A DNA stretch of 64,000 nucleotides from Dipetalonema caudispina (Eukaryota > Nematoda > Chromadorea > Rhabditida > Onchocercidae), in the NCBI GenBank assembly GCA_013365325.1, contig JABVXV010000124.1, positions 1-64,000 on the forward strand. Reading direction: 5' to 3'. Under the pieces are notes generated by a model. It did no database searches. It was not told the DNA's origin and saw only the letters and a list, made by a program, of their open reading frames with translations. Position 1 is the stretch's first letter. Each line of letters opens with the position of its first letter. Below are positions 38,950 through 51,723 of this stretch, in pieces. Made by a program: the position numbers and the translations under genes.

Positions 38950-39088
38950 CGGAAGGGAAAAAGTAAACGGAATAGTAGCGTCACAACGTTGAATGAGTAG
39001 GTGGTAATTTAACAAGTTCATAGATAAATTTTCAATTATCAGTATTACTTCTATTATTTGATTAGTAGCTCAGAATAAATATTAGAGA

Positions 39089-39107
39089 GAAGCTTCGGAA
39101 TACTTCC
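39089..39107. promoter_or_regulatory. heat-shock-element-like array
   Basis: GAAGCTTC (a perfect GAAnnTTC unit) is followed at once by GGAATACTTCC, giving alternating GAA/TTC pentamer-like units about 2.15 kb upstream of the small heat-shock gene. Spacing is not perfect for a canonical HSF site. Confidence 0.25.
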
Positions 39108-40754
39108 ATTTATTTGGCTCTTATTGATGTAATATTGATTATTGTAATAAGTATCCGATTAGGCTGTTATGAAGTTAAAAAAAGAAAATGTAGCTAAGGC
39201 TAAAAATAAGACTAGCATCTTAAACTAACAACCGTTATCGTTGATGTTTCACGTGCGTAAGATAGCTGTTTGGAATGAAAAATTAGTTTGTCACTTTGTC
39301 ACTTTGTTACTTTATTTTTTTCAACTAATTTTATTTACTTCATAACATTTATATTTTTCGGAAGAAAACACGTTCAATTCCTGAACCGAAATTTGATTTC
39401 TTTCCAATTTGAAATGGTAACTCCTAAATTTCCTAAAATTGATGATAAAGACAACGGTGATAATAGTATAGTCCCGAATGGTTACCTTTTTCTTGCCACT
39501 GTATTTTCTCCTTACATTTAAAAAATGGATCGAAATATGGACATTTGAATTTATTTCAGCTGATAGTGATAACGGTCTTCTCTTAGTTTGTTAAACCTTC
39601 TTTTACCTGCCTTTTAGTGTTACAAAACTATCACAAAATTAGAAAGTAATAAGATTCTTTTTACTCAAAATACTGCCTCCATGTCCAAAAAGTTCGTTAT
39701 ACCTCTTTCTAAATTTACTAGATTTTGATTTTGGACGTAAGTTCCACAATTTGATTTTTTTCGTGCTCTGCCAATCCCGAAGTTTAATTCATGAAAATTG
39801 ATTCAGTGACGAAAAATTGAAATCAACGTTTCAAGAGATTCAAGAGACATCATAAAATTCCTCTCGCAGTGAACTTATTTAATGAATTAGATTTATTACT
39901 TCAAATGCAAAAGTGGAAAACTTTACATTTTCTTTTTTTTCCGCTTGATGCAATCATTATTCTGGAAAAAGGGTAAGATTAGCTTGTCAATTTAAAAATT
40001 AATTTCTACGATGGTATTTAAATTAATTCTCTATGTAGTCAAAAAATTAATTGATTGAGAGCAGTTGAATTTATTCGTGATAGCCTTCATGATAAGCTTT
40101 TTTGCTTCCTTAGAATTAATTACTTTCACTTCTTAATATTAATACTGCTTCAGTAAATAATAATATAAGTATAAAATTAATTTCTTTTCAAAGGAGAATT
40201 TTAGAATGTTAATATTGATATTGATATTATTTAGTGAAGCATTGTATTTTAAGTTTCATCAGATGACTTAATTGTCAAAACAAGACAATTAAATTGAGAA
40301 ATAGTCAAGTTTGAAATTTGAATTTTAAGGCGAATAAAGAGCATTGGCGAATTCCTTTACCAAGACGATATCTCATTAATCATAACCTATGGTCTTTTTA
40401 AATGCACTTTGAATACAGTGAAAATTTACAAATAATATTTTTAAAACTAACTTAGTACCGTAAGTAATCAATAATCGCTCATACAATGTTATTGCTTTTT
40501 TACTAGTTAAAGGTCATCATCGGTTACGATTGCTCATCAAACTCCACTTTCTGAACTGAACTGATGAATAACATCAAAATTGTTCCAATCTTTAACCTTC
40601 AACTTTTAACTTCATCAAAAATTCACAGAAAACAATTAATGTTTTCCGATTATTTTTTAGGACCTGTTTTGCATTTTAAAATGTTTCTCATATATTTGCT
40701 GTAACTTTTGTGTGGCACAATTTATCAAATGTGATCGATTGTTAGAAAAAGGAA

Positions 40755-40815
40755 CAGAAGAGAGAGGAAGAGGAAGAGGAAGAAGGAAAAAGGGAAAAAG
40801 AAAGAGGAATGAAGA
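40755..40815. repeat. purine-rich (GA) tract
   Basis: About 60 bases almost entirely A and G on the plus strand. Confidence 0.8.
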
Positions 40816-41225
40816 GTTATGTAGCAGACAGAAATATGTCAACGATATTTCGAATTTCATACTTTTTGATAAAATGATAAAATTTGAAAAGTTATTTTAA
40901 CTTCTTCAGAAATTTTTTTATCTTTTTATCGTTCATTTTACAGTTGATTGATATCAAATATTCTTCCTATCATCGTTTCATCACTTTAGGCTTATCTTCC
41001 CAGATTCCTAACTCTCATTTGACACAAATTATCACACCGTTCCAATCTTACTATCATTACAAACTACATCCATGTAGTTATCAGGAATGATTATCATCAT
41101 CAAGAACATTCAATAGTATATATAAAAATCTTCAAAAAGCTATAAAAGATAATTTAGTTTCTGAATTGTATGCTTACGTATTTGATGATATTGTATAATT
41201 GCTAATTATCAATAATTTCTATTAA

Positions 41226-41235
41226 TTTTCTGCAG
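41226..41235 (+). other. probable SL trans-splice acceptor of the small heat-shock gene
   Basis: A TTTTCTGCAG-type acceptor ends 13 bases before the start codon at 41249. Confidence 0.55.
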
Positions 41236-41248
41236 TTGTTATAAGAAA

Positions 41249-44200
41249 ATGACGGTTGTTGAAAATGAATGGCGTGATGATCGTACAATGTTACGTTCTC
41301 AAGATTCATTCTGGAATAGTGATCGTTGGTATCGTGATTGGGATGATTGGCCATCGGATTGGCCTCGACCTGGAGAATTCGTACGACGTGTAAGTTCTTA
41401 CTTTTATTACGAATGAATATTTGTTATCAAAAATATTGAAATTGATGTTATAGTTAAATGATGGAGAAGTTTTAGATCATATGATAGCTGCACTAATCTC
41501 TTGCTGTACAATCGATAAATGATTTGTTAATTTTGATAGAATCCTACAAATATCTCTTGCCTATTGTAATGCTCTTTGTACTTGAGTAAATGTAGGAGTA
41601 TTATGGTGTCGTATGAGTGGTGACGTTGTATTTATTGTTAACTTCATGAAAAGAAGAGATGGTGGAAGTGAAGGAAGGAAACTATTTTGTTTACCACTTG
41701 AAATCAATATCAAATAATTGAGGGACTTAATAAGTGAATGAAATAAATTGTAAACAACGGTAGATCGGTTTCTGAAGTGATATTCTTTCAATGTCTAAAA
41801 AAAAAAAAACGATGTCTATAATTTAGAATTTCAAATAATTATAATATGGTTGGTGTATTATGAAAATATTCACAAAAATTAATTTGTTTTTGTCATTTTC
41901 TGTTTATCATACTTTTCAGAAATGATTTAACCCCATGATTTCATATCAAAGGTTATTTGAAACTCATTCCTTATACAATATAGTGATTGAAAATGTAGAA
42001 TAGTATTTGTCCCTTTTAGCATATAACAATTCGTTTAGAAATGCCATAAAAGAGTTTACAAATAACAATTTCATTTCATCCCCAATAGAAAATATTAAAT
42101 TCATAGTGCGCTTTTTGATCCGACCATTCTTTCTTCCTGTTCCAGTCCTATTCTCATGCTTACAATGTCTATCAGTGATTCATTCATTCATTCATTCATT
42201 CATTCATTCATTCATTCATTCATTCTTTCATTCATTCATTCATTCATTCATTCATTCAACCATCCCAATTTTTACATTTTCCTTCTCGGAGCAACAAATA
42301 AAATGATACGGGAAGAGCTCAAAGTTCTTTTTTTCTTTTTTTTTTTTTTTTTTTTTTTGTACAGTTCCAAAACATTCTTTACAATTGCTCCTCACTTTTT
42401 CATATCATCCATTATATATTGAATTTTCCAAGATTTATTCTATATAGATTTAATGATATGATGAAAATTCTGGGTGATAAAATCCCGGGAGATGAGATAT
42501 CTCATTATTTCACGGCAATATTTTTGTTTGGAAAGGGAAAAAAAAGACAGGAAAAGTTCGAAAAAAGAAAGGATTAATGTAATATTTTTTTCAATCGAAA
42601 TTGAACTAATAAAAGATTTACATAAATGAGACAATTAATTTCTTTCAAAACGTTTACAATACACTTACATTTTATATCGTAAATTTAAACGTATTTTCGA
42701 AAAAATTTCGAAATCGGTGTTATGAATTTGCGAAGTAGAAATTTAATTTGATTCAATTAATCTGCGAACAGTGAAGGATGAAAAAATTTTCTCACCCTTT
42801 CAAAATTTCGTTTAGAGAATAATTGAAGCTTAAAACCGATATAATGATGATGTGATGTTTCATTTTGTGAATATTAAAAGAAATTAATATCACACTTCAT
42901 AGTTTTAAGTGATGACCTTGAAAAATAAACGCGCCATTCTAATATGCGTACGAAAAACGAACGCTTCTTTTGATATGCAATCTATTAAATAGTTTTGATG
43001 ACCTATAAAATTTTTTTGTACAAAATATGTTGATTAAATAATAAATTAGTATAGATGGCTAATTCTAAAATGATCCATTATCATTTGTAATAGCTTTATT
43101 TCATGACTTTTTAGCTTTACCTTTTTTTTTCCATTCTCTTTGCTATCATCATGTGATCTTTGTAATGGAATTAAAAATGACTTTTTAAAGCCATTTCAAG
43201 TTTCAATTAAAGTGTTATCTTTATTGGAACCTACTAATTTTCAACCATTTTTTGAAATTTCCTTTTGGCAAATTGATAAAAACTGATATTACTCTATAAA
43301 CTCTATAGAAGTGTATATGTGAAATCATTTATTAGTGAGAGCGGAAATAATTTCTTTTTCGCTGAAATATTCATAGTATGAAAAGAGAGGAGTGCCCTCT
43401 CTCTCTCCCTCTTTCTCCCCCTCTCTCTCTCTTCCTCCATCTTTTACCATCAATGGTTAAGAGAATTTCCCGAAAATCTCAAAATTGCAAATTATATTTT
43501 TAGTTTTGTATGTATGTGTGCGTGTGGACAGAAGAAATATTCCATCAATTGGGGATATTATAATTGTTGCAGGACAGAAAGAGAGATGATGATTATGATG
43601 GAGAGATGGTTGGGGGTCGTTTGGTTTAAATTGGCGAGGAATATTTCAAACTCTTTCAAAATTTATAACTCTATCTCTCATCCTCTCTTCCTCTCCTTTT
43701 ACTTATAACCTTTCCATAATTTCCCCTTATTTTTTTCCTCAACTGATTCATCCTTTTTGATAAATATCCTGTAATATTTGCATATCTTGTTGTTACTTAT
43801 TAATTTTAACCAATTTTCATTTTTCATAACATTTCGGATGATTGATTTTCAGATGTTAATATAAAGTTTTATTGCAATCATTGAATGCTAATGTCTTCAT
43901 TTACATTTTATTTAGTGTTACTTTTTGTCAAGTTTGTGATGAATGTGATAGTAGAGGTAACAAATCATTTATCATAGTTGAGAATTATTTCCGCTTCGAT
44001 TTTATACTTATTAGATAGGAAGGTTAGAGTGCATCCCATTTAACATATTCTATGTAAGTTGCAATTGTGTTCAACAGAAAAGTGCGGCTTTGGTACATAA
44101 GTTTGAATAGAATTGACAAGGTAAGAATTAGGAACATTCATTTAAATAAACTGCATCAATCAAAAATCGGCTAAAAAAAAACCGGAATTGTTAGGAACAA

Positions 44201-44394
44201 TTTAAATGCATTAACTTTTTTTCGGATAAAATTACAAGTGCCACTTTTCTGAAGAAATGAGAAGTTAGTGAGTAGAGTAGGGACTTGAAATTGTCATAAA
44301 ATTTGAGAAAGAAAAGCCGACATGGCATTATCTAATGGTAAAATGGAATTTATTCACTTACTAAATAGAAGGAATGATAGTATTCTTTATTTCT

Positions 44395-44449
<55 letters not shown>

Positions 44450-47299
44450 TTATTATTATTGTTATTGTTATTGTTATTGTTTTTATCATTATTATTATTG
44501 TGTGAGGAAGTTTGTATTCTCCGTATAGCCAATAGACGGAGGAAAAATTGTAATCATTTACTAATTAATACTTATGTATTAGGTCTTTTTTATGTGTTAG
44601 CATCAAAGAAACATACTTTTATTTGTTTTAATTATTGAATTAGCTCTATCTATCACCATTGTCATTAGTCACCATTATCATTGTCATTAGCTTATCACAG
44701 TGATCAGAAATGTTAAAAACGAGAAATGAGTCACTATTGTTTGTTGTTTGTTTACTTAACAACTTTTATGTTTTTTCATATGTTTGCTTCATTGTAACAT
44801 TTAAAATTTTTGAATTCTTTATTTGCACACTGTATTTACATTATGTTTTACAGTGGAGATCCGATTTTGATCGGGATGGGTTCTGGAATTGGCCATCTGA
44901 TTGGCCTCGGATGGATGCTGTAATGCCAAGGGTATGTTATCACTTTTAGTTTAAACGTTTTGTTTGCTTACTAATTTGGTAGTTTAATTTTCATAAAAAA
45001 TAACAAACTGAAATATTCAAGAGTAGTTCGGATGGAAGGGGAAGGGATAAAACTAAATTTATCACAAATATACATACAGATGTATCGTACTGAATACCAA
45101 TAGTTTCATTAGTTGCAACTATTTTTAAATAAATTGAAGCTTCTCTTCAATTCTCAACGTATGCCAGTTTATCATCAAATCCGGAACGAGTTGCAGCTAA
45201 CACTTCAAATCCATCAATTTTCATCAAAATTCGATGTTTACAATTCATCATAGATAATATAAGATGACAGGAATTAATATAGACCTTAGTTATTTTTTTA
45301 GAATTGGATGGGCTTTGAACTTTAAACTTCCTCCATCATGAAATTTTTAGTTTTCGTCACGTCTCGATCGTTTGGATCGTAATTGGCGTTCCGATCCATT
45401 TTGGCGTGATTTATATCCACGTTGGGCAGAACCTATTTTCAAAGAAGGCATAGATATTCGTACGAATATCGTTAATGATATATCACGTTTTGCTGTAGAA
45501 ATTGACGCATATCAATTTCGACCGGAGGAGATACAGGTCTGCTTCTTGGTTTCATTTGAGTTTTTCGAAAATTAGGAGTGTTTGTAATTATTTTTGGAAA
45601 ATAAGTCTTTTGAGCTGTCTTATTCCATCATACGCTTCACAATGTTTCAAAATTCTTCAATGGTGATAAATTTAAGCTTTGATGAAGAACTGTTCGAAAA
45701 TCTTAAAATAATTTTGTTCCTCACAATCTAAAGTATTAACTGAATGATGGTGCGTATTTGAGGTGAAAACAATAGATGATACGCTATTGATCGAAGGTCG
45801 ACATGAAGACGTTCGTGATCGTGATAATTTCACAAAGATGTATTTCGTGCGCAAGTATCAGCTACCGTTGGATATAAATCCTATGGATATTTCAAGCACT
45901 ATTGACAGTACAGTTAGTTTTGATGACTAAATTGTTCCAAATTATCAATCCCTCAATCTGTTTATCATCGATTAACTCACTGTTTGATTACAATATTAAT
46001 TACTTCCTCCTTGATTTTCTCATTATCGACGACAGCCAATTTATATTGAAAAGTAAACATATTATTCCAATAATTTTATTTTTAATACAAAAATAAAAGA
46101 AAACTATGAAAAATGAGAAATGAAAGTTATTTCTGAAAATTGGGTAAATTTATTACTACAAAAGTGATGATGGAAAATATTTCAAATAATTAATTTTAAA
46201 AACAATAAATAGCCAACGCTCAATTTAAAAAGTAATTTTAAATTTCATTGTTAATCAATAAAATGACAAGTTTATCAATTCATTAATTAAATATACAAAT
46301 TTTATAGGGTCGTCTACTTGTTGAAGCAAGGAAGCAACCACAAGTTCAAGGACGTGAACGTATGATTCCAATAGAAGGACCATCACGACATGGTGAAGTT
46401 CGCATGCAACGTAATGATGCTACACGAAGTCATGAAGATTCTGGTTAATTTTTAGACTTCCTTAAATATCAGTTACCAATTTGTTCTCTTTATAATATGC
46501 ATACAAAAGAGAAACAGTAGAGGTAGAAGAAAAAGGAGGAAAAAAAAGAGGATATATATTTGTGTTTTTTTAAATTTTAGATGACCTTCTTCGGAAAGGA
46601 TAAAAAGACCCAGCAAGTAGGGTTTAATTTAGGTCATTGGAATTTTTCAATCTTTTTTTTTTCCCCTATAGGTTCGTATGGTTCGCGTGTCCATCAACAA
46701 TCAACACCTAATCATCGTTCACATAGCTCCTATTCTTATCAGCACAGTCGAACAACTACCGGTGGTTCACCAAGCGGTACTTATCGTGAACACACCGTTC
46801 CAATCACTGAAACCGGAATGAGTTCGCGAGCTAGTGAAAGAAAAGCTTCCGGTTGCTACTTTTTAATACAAATTGGAATTTTGAAATCTAACTTATTTGC
46901 AAGAATTGGTTGATTTTGAGCATTTAAATTTAAATAGGATTAGGAAGAATGAATGGTAGACGACAGTGCAGTGCTTACTTCCTTGAAATCTCAAAGTTAT
47001 TTTTGTAATTTACAAGATAAGATTAAGTAAAATCATTACGAAACTTTTTCAAAAAATAGCTTGAATTAGTTGAGCAACCCGAACTATAATAAATTTTAGT
47101 TACATTTGTTGAAATTTCAGAAGAATTTCATTCCCATGAAAGACGTGAACGTGAGGAATATCGCTCAGAATCCAGACAAGATAGCGGCTTCCAGGATAAT
47201 GGTTCCGTATCCATTAAACAAGATGGAGGCCCACGGAATGGTGATACGAGTGTCAATAATGTTCGCAATGTGCCGATTCTTCGAAAAACATTTAAATAA
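41249..47299 (+). CDS. small heat-shock protein (alpha-crystallin domain) with Trp-rich N-terminus
   Basis: Seven exons (41249-41389, 44854-44931, 45351-45536, 45763-45912, 46308-46443, 46672-46851, 47121-47299) join in phase to 349 residues. The alpha-crystallin domain spans about residues 116-198: DISRFAVEIDAYQFRPEEIQ, LLIEGRHEDV, FVRKYQLPLDINPMDISSTI and the GRLLVEA strand. The N-terminal arm is unusually rich in Trp, Asp and Arg and repeats WPSDWPR in exons 1 and 2. The tail after residue 230 is a long Ser/Arg/His/Gln-rich extension, far beyond the usual 150-220 residue family length. Two shorter 3' ends are also readable (see findings). Such proteins are ATP-independent chaperones forming oligomers. 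Intron 1 is 3.46 kb, full of microsatellites. An AATAAA overlaps the stop codon. Confidence 0.9.
42178..42258. repeat. ATTC tetranucleotide microsatellite
   Basis: About twenty ATTC units with one interruption near 42225, inside intron 1 of the small heat-shock gene. Confidence 0.95.
42328..42358. repeat. poly-T tract
   Basis: About 30 T with one interrupting C, in the same intron. Confidence 0.85.
43396..43440. repeat. CT microsatellite
   Basis: Pyrimidine tract of CT units in intron 1 of the small heat-shock gene. Confidence 0.85.
44394..44450. repeat. TTTA tetranucleotide microsatellite
   Basis: About fourteen TTTA units in intron 1 of the small heat-shock gene, running into TTA/TTG repeats to about 44500. 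Confidence 0.95.
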
Positions 47300-47300
47300 A
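47295..47300 (+). terminator. polyadenylation signal overlapping a stop codon
   Basis: The small heat-shock frame ends TTT AAA TAA followed by A, so AATAAA is formed across the stop codon. A second candidate, in GCAATAAAC, lies near 47715. Confidence 0.4.
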
Positions 47301-48628
47301 TTCAATTTTTCGAATATTTTGATATAATATAAGCAGAATCCCAGCATGCAAGGGATAGGCTTTTCTTTTGAGGGGTCACGATTCAATGGAAAAATCAGTA
47401 AAACGGATCAATGGTTACCACAAAAATATTTTCCACTTCATTCGCTTCAATCTGGTAAAGTGTTGAAAACAGAAATATCATCGTAATTTTGCCGAAGTCT
47501 ATTTCCAATAAGTAAATCATTACAATCAGAAAAAATATCAGAATCTCAAAGGAAAAATTAAAACTGAACATAACGAATCTGCTTATTTGTCTAATGTACT
47601 ATATTATCATCTTTCTCTTCCACTTTCTTTCAACACTATTAAATTAGCAGTGATTCTGTCATTTATTCTTACCAATTATTATATTTGAACATGGAAAATG
47701 GCTTTTTGTAATGCAATAAACTTTTCTTTATTTAAATGATATACTTTTTATAGAGCCCAGCAATATTTATGAAACATGATCTATCTTCCCGATTAGTATA
47801 ACAACTGTACATAAGGCACTACCGTTCTGTATTCTTTATGAAAGAAAAGGCTACACTCCCTGATCTATGATGAGATGATATGAGCTCGTAATTAAGATAA
47901 ATATTCAACAATAAGTATTATAAAAAATAACAAAAGAAAAGCTTAATGCAGTACACGATATATGATACGTATAGTGAAACTCGAATTGCTCCATCAGCAT
48001 GTTTCTGAAAGCAAATTACCAATTACCGAGTATGTCTCATAAACCCTTGTCTTCTTGGAAAAGTTCCATGAACTACCATGGATGATTATATACTGATGTA
48101 ATGCAACCATTTTGTATTCCGCTGCACTGTAAAGTACGTTTCATGGCACACAATACTAAATATATAGAACGGTACAACGCTCGATACATCAGCTATCATT
48201 ACATAAGCAGAGCCTGCACAAGTCGATTGTCCAGAAAATGTTGAAGAATATTTCAGTAAACTGTGTCATATAACCTGCAGTATTTTTCTTTTTCTGATAT
48301 ATGAGTGCGATATCACAGTTTCAGATTTTTTTGCTCAAATTGCTTGTTTGATCAGTTCAACTAGAAGCAACATTTGCTCCTTCAAACTGAAGTATAACAA
48401 TAAATGTTCACTTTCAAAAGGCAAACATACATAATTCTAAAAAAAATAAACAACGTTAGACTGATCTTTATATAATGAGGTATTCACATCAAGAAATATT
48501 AGACCACAAAAGATGCCAATGTGAACAGCAGATTCTGTTCATACCCTCACCATAAGACACAAAACTATCGTTTTCCCTAAAAACATAAGGACCATATATC
48601 GCTGACTACAACAGTCACTATATCCATC
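47301..48628. other. convergent intergenic region
   Basis: Separates the 3' ends of the small heat-shock gene and the GPALPP1 gene. No open frame or splice-compatible exon is seen; it probably holds both 3' UTRs. Confidence 0.5.
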
Positions 48629-51600
48629 TTAAAGAAATTTCTGTGATGTAGATGAAGCAAAGCGGGAATTAAGTTGCCCACAACGTTCTTTGATTGTATC
48701 TGCACCCAAATTTCCTGCCCGTCCAAAAGTATGATTCTGAAAACAACATAACTGTTACTTCTGGAAATCAGTTTAGATTTTTTGCATTCCTAAACAAATT
48801 TGAAGCGCCTACTTTATAACGGAAGTAAAAATAAATGAGCAAAGAGAAAAGGAAAATTCTAAAAATAACTCACATCTAAATCTTTGTTCCGGTCAAATGG
48901 CCGCCGTGCTGCTACAATCGCTCCCTAGAACAATAACACGTTTGAATATTCCCGACTCGAATACATTTAAAGGGTTGAAAAAATTGCTACCTTATCACAT
49001 GGTCCTTCAATGAGAACTCAATAGTAACAAAACAATAACGCAGCAAATTATACAATAAAAAGTCATTTGAAATACTATTTGTTATAATCATTAAAAAAAA
49101 CCGTACATTTTCGTCGGTCTCATGTTTTCGCTTTCTTTGGTGAACATCCAGCAATGACTCTACACGATCTTTCTGCAAAAAAAAAAAAATTAATTGAGAA
49201 TCGACAGCGAAATCGACAGTCATCTGCAGTCGTAATGCTATACAATTCAAACAGTGAAAAAGACGCCTTATCAAAATATTCATCGGCAAGGATCTAGAAA
49301 AGCAAGCTAAACAAGAGAGTGGATATCAGAAATCACAAACATACTTCCAAAGTTTCCATATGTTGAGTTTGAACAACATCAGCATCCCTGTTACATTGTG
49401 CTTCAAAAGATAGGCCACTCGGTCCAGCACCAGACGGATCACTTCGCTCCTTCAAGATGAAAGAAAATTTAGATGAGTTTCTCACTTAGTTACTCAAATT
49501 TACATTTGGTAAAGGATAAATCCTTATTCACCTGCATGTAAGGAAACAAGGAAAACCAGAAAATTTCCATAATTTGATAAGAATTTCAAAGCAGCACTAC
49601 ATAGTATGCCGTATAAAGAGAAACAAATAAACAGGACGATAGTCACACCAGTGAACTCAACTAATATACAACTACTCATAAATCTCAGTGAAATATAAAT
49701 CTTTAGAAATTTTATATGGAAGCAATCGATACCAATCGTTTTTTCCTTTCTGCTGGAGTTTCTGTCCATTCAAGCCTTGCTTTTTCGGCTGCAGCCGAGT
49801 CTTTCTTTAATGAAAATGCTTTGGCTGACAAACCGTAAGTACCGAAAGACTTCGGTGGTTGCGTCATCCATTCTGGTCGTTTGCACACAGACTTCTGGAA
49901 GACATAACTTCTCAGATTCGATCGAAAAGTCAAATTGTTAAAACTGTAAGTCAATTTCTAGTATCTAGCCAATAAAATTCATTACTTTGTTTGCTTGCAG
50001 CATCTCCAGACGCACTAATCTCTCTGCATATTCATCGTCTGCATTTCCTTTTTGTTCCCAAGGAGGAACTGGACCTAAAACATAAGACATTTTAGTTCAG
50101 CACTAGAAGATTTGAGAAAACAGATTTCCAAATCTAAAAAGCAATCCGTCCCCGAAATTTAAAAGTCGCCGACTACAAATGAGAATAGTTTTCAGAAAAA
50201 GAATCGAACCGAAAACGCCACTGTTGTCACCATCATTATCATGACTGGAAGTTTCATCATCAATGGGTACTTCAACGTCAAAGTCTTTCCCAGTGGATGT
50301 AGAGGGTTTATTTTGCAAATCGTAAGGTACTGCTGGACCGTAAACATCTCTGCTGTCCTCTTCATCATCATTCTGAAGTTAAACTTCAATTATACGGTGT
50401 ATGAAAAAATAACATTATGCAAATATTCAGAAAACCAAAAGTTTTCAAAAGCAGGAAAACAAAAATAAAAACAAACCCCTAAATTGGCAACTGTTGGTAG
50501 CAGATCTGGCATTGATGGACCAATCACTCTTTTCGACGAGTAGTCTACACTTGAAGAATGAGTTTCTCCAGGTTCCGGAGGAGGTAATAAAAAATTTTCT
50601 ATAAAAAGAAACTAAATGTCAAATGAAACGTAGGTAGACTATTGGATAAATCATTATGTCAAATTGTTTGTCAGATGAATAAAAGTAAAAGTAATCAGAA
50701 ATAAACTTGGGTTGAACTAATCAAGAAAAGTGATGGAGACAAATAAGAATATTTGTCTTGAAATGTGTTAAGTGGTATTTTCAAAGTCGAGATTTAATTT
50801 CCACTACAGAATGAAATTACCTCGTGAACGCTTTGTTTCTTCTTCGGGAAGTGAAGGTGCGAATATTTCTGATGAATTTGGCACGGTCAGACCAAAAGAG
50901 GAAGATTGAGTGGATGAAGATGGAATATTGCTCGACATTGAAAATTGCACTGCAAAACTTGTATACAAAATCCCGTAGAATTTAGAATACATATTTTACT
51001 AACTGAAATTTGCCGTTGAAAATTGCTATTTTATAAAAATAAGGCAAACAATGAACAAAAATATGCGTCAGTGTACTAGCTGCATTTTAGATTTACTTAC
51101 GAAATGAGCACATATTTGGCATTGCAGATTGAGAATCACCTTCATCGGGGTCTTCTGGATCACCAGGATCTTCTGGATCGTCTTCTTCACTGCTATTCGT
51201 AAGACCGGGAGGTAAAGAAGGTCCTAAACAGACCAGTTTTAAGATGACTTGGTGTAAAGTTATTTTCTATTTCAAGGCTTCAATAACTAGAAAAAGATAT
51301 GAACCGTATAGCTGTTGGTCGGAGGATGATGTGGTGCCAAGTTCGCTCACACTGTTTGGTAACTGATCGAGATATGACAGTGAACTACTACTCTGAGTAA
51401 GACGTACTTCATCCACATTTACTTGATTTTGTCTTGTTGCTGCATAAAATCCTAAACAAGTAGGCTGAGCAGCTTTGAACAGTGAATAAATGATTAGCAA
51501 ACAGAGATGCAGTTCAATAAACGTTCCATTGATAAAGTTATTAAAAATGTATCAAAGATTAACCTGGTGGCGCGACAAGATCGAAGTTCCTCGAATGACA

Positions 51601-51720
51601 ATCTTGTTCATCAGTTTCATGATCTGAGCCACTGTTATAATCCAGCTCTTCCGAACGATCAAATTCATCCCATGATGGCCCCTGCATCGTACAGTCTGAT
51701 GGCAAACGAGGCGATGACAT
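48629..51720 (-). CDS. GPALPP1: GPALPP1-like protein (DUF3752)
   Basis: Twelve exons (51720-51564, 51451-51305, 51223-51101, 50949-50821, 50598-50477, 50372-50210, 50074-49986, 49894-49733, 49449-49345, 49172-49107, 48924-48874, 48736-48629) join in phase to 473 residues. The N-terminal two thirds are acidic and Ser-rich with spaced GP-x-x-P motifs: GPSW at 14, GPSLPPG at 102, GPSMP at 212, GPAVP at 238, GPVPPW at 281. The C-terminal DUF3752 region begins near residue 315 with RPEWMTQPPKSFGTYGLSA and includes WTETPAERKKR, ESLLDVHQRKRK, RRPFDRNKDLD and a final LNSRFASS segment. This order matches animal GPALPP1 (KIAA1704), a nuclear protein of unknown molecular role. A trans-splice-like acceptor lies three bases before the start. 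Confidence 0.9.
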
Positions 51721-51723
51721 TTC

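Larger units (their letters stand above)
33071..41225. other. 8-kb gene-poor region
   Basis: I found no supported exon on either strand. Open frames at 34538-34840, 38065-37847, 39288-39521 and 40712-40900 are short, low-complexity or unconnected to splice-compatible neighbours. The region has a 25-base poly-T at 37403-37427, purine tracts at 38533-38552 and 40755-40815, and a promoter-like cluster around 38875-39107. It presumably includes the DP 3' UTR and the regulatory region of the small heat-shock gene. Confidence 0.45.

Noticed and set aside
42007..42422. Overlapping frames encoding FIHSFIHS repeats
   Set aside because: They are the translation of the ATTC microsatellite inside the first intron of the small heat-shock gene.
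44322..44528. Frame encoding FIYLFIYL repeats
   Set aside because: It is the TTTA microsatellite read as protein, also inside that intron.
49190..49290. Extra exon candidate (ILADEYFDKASF) in the GPALPP1 gene
   Set aside because: Open frame, but no usable donor in phase; the flanking exons join without it.
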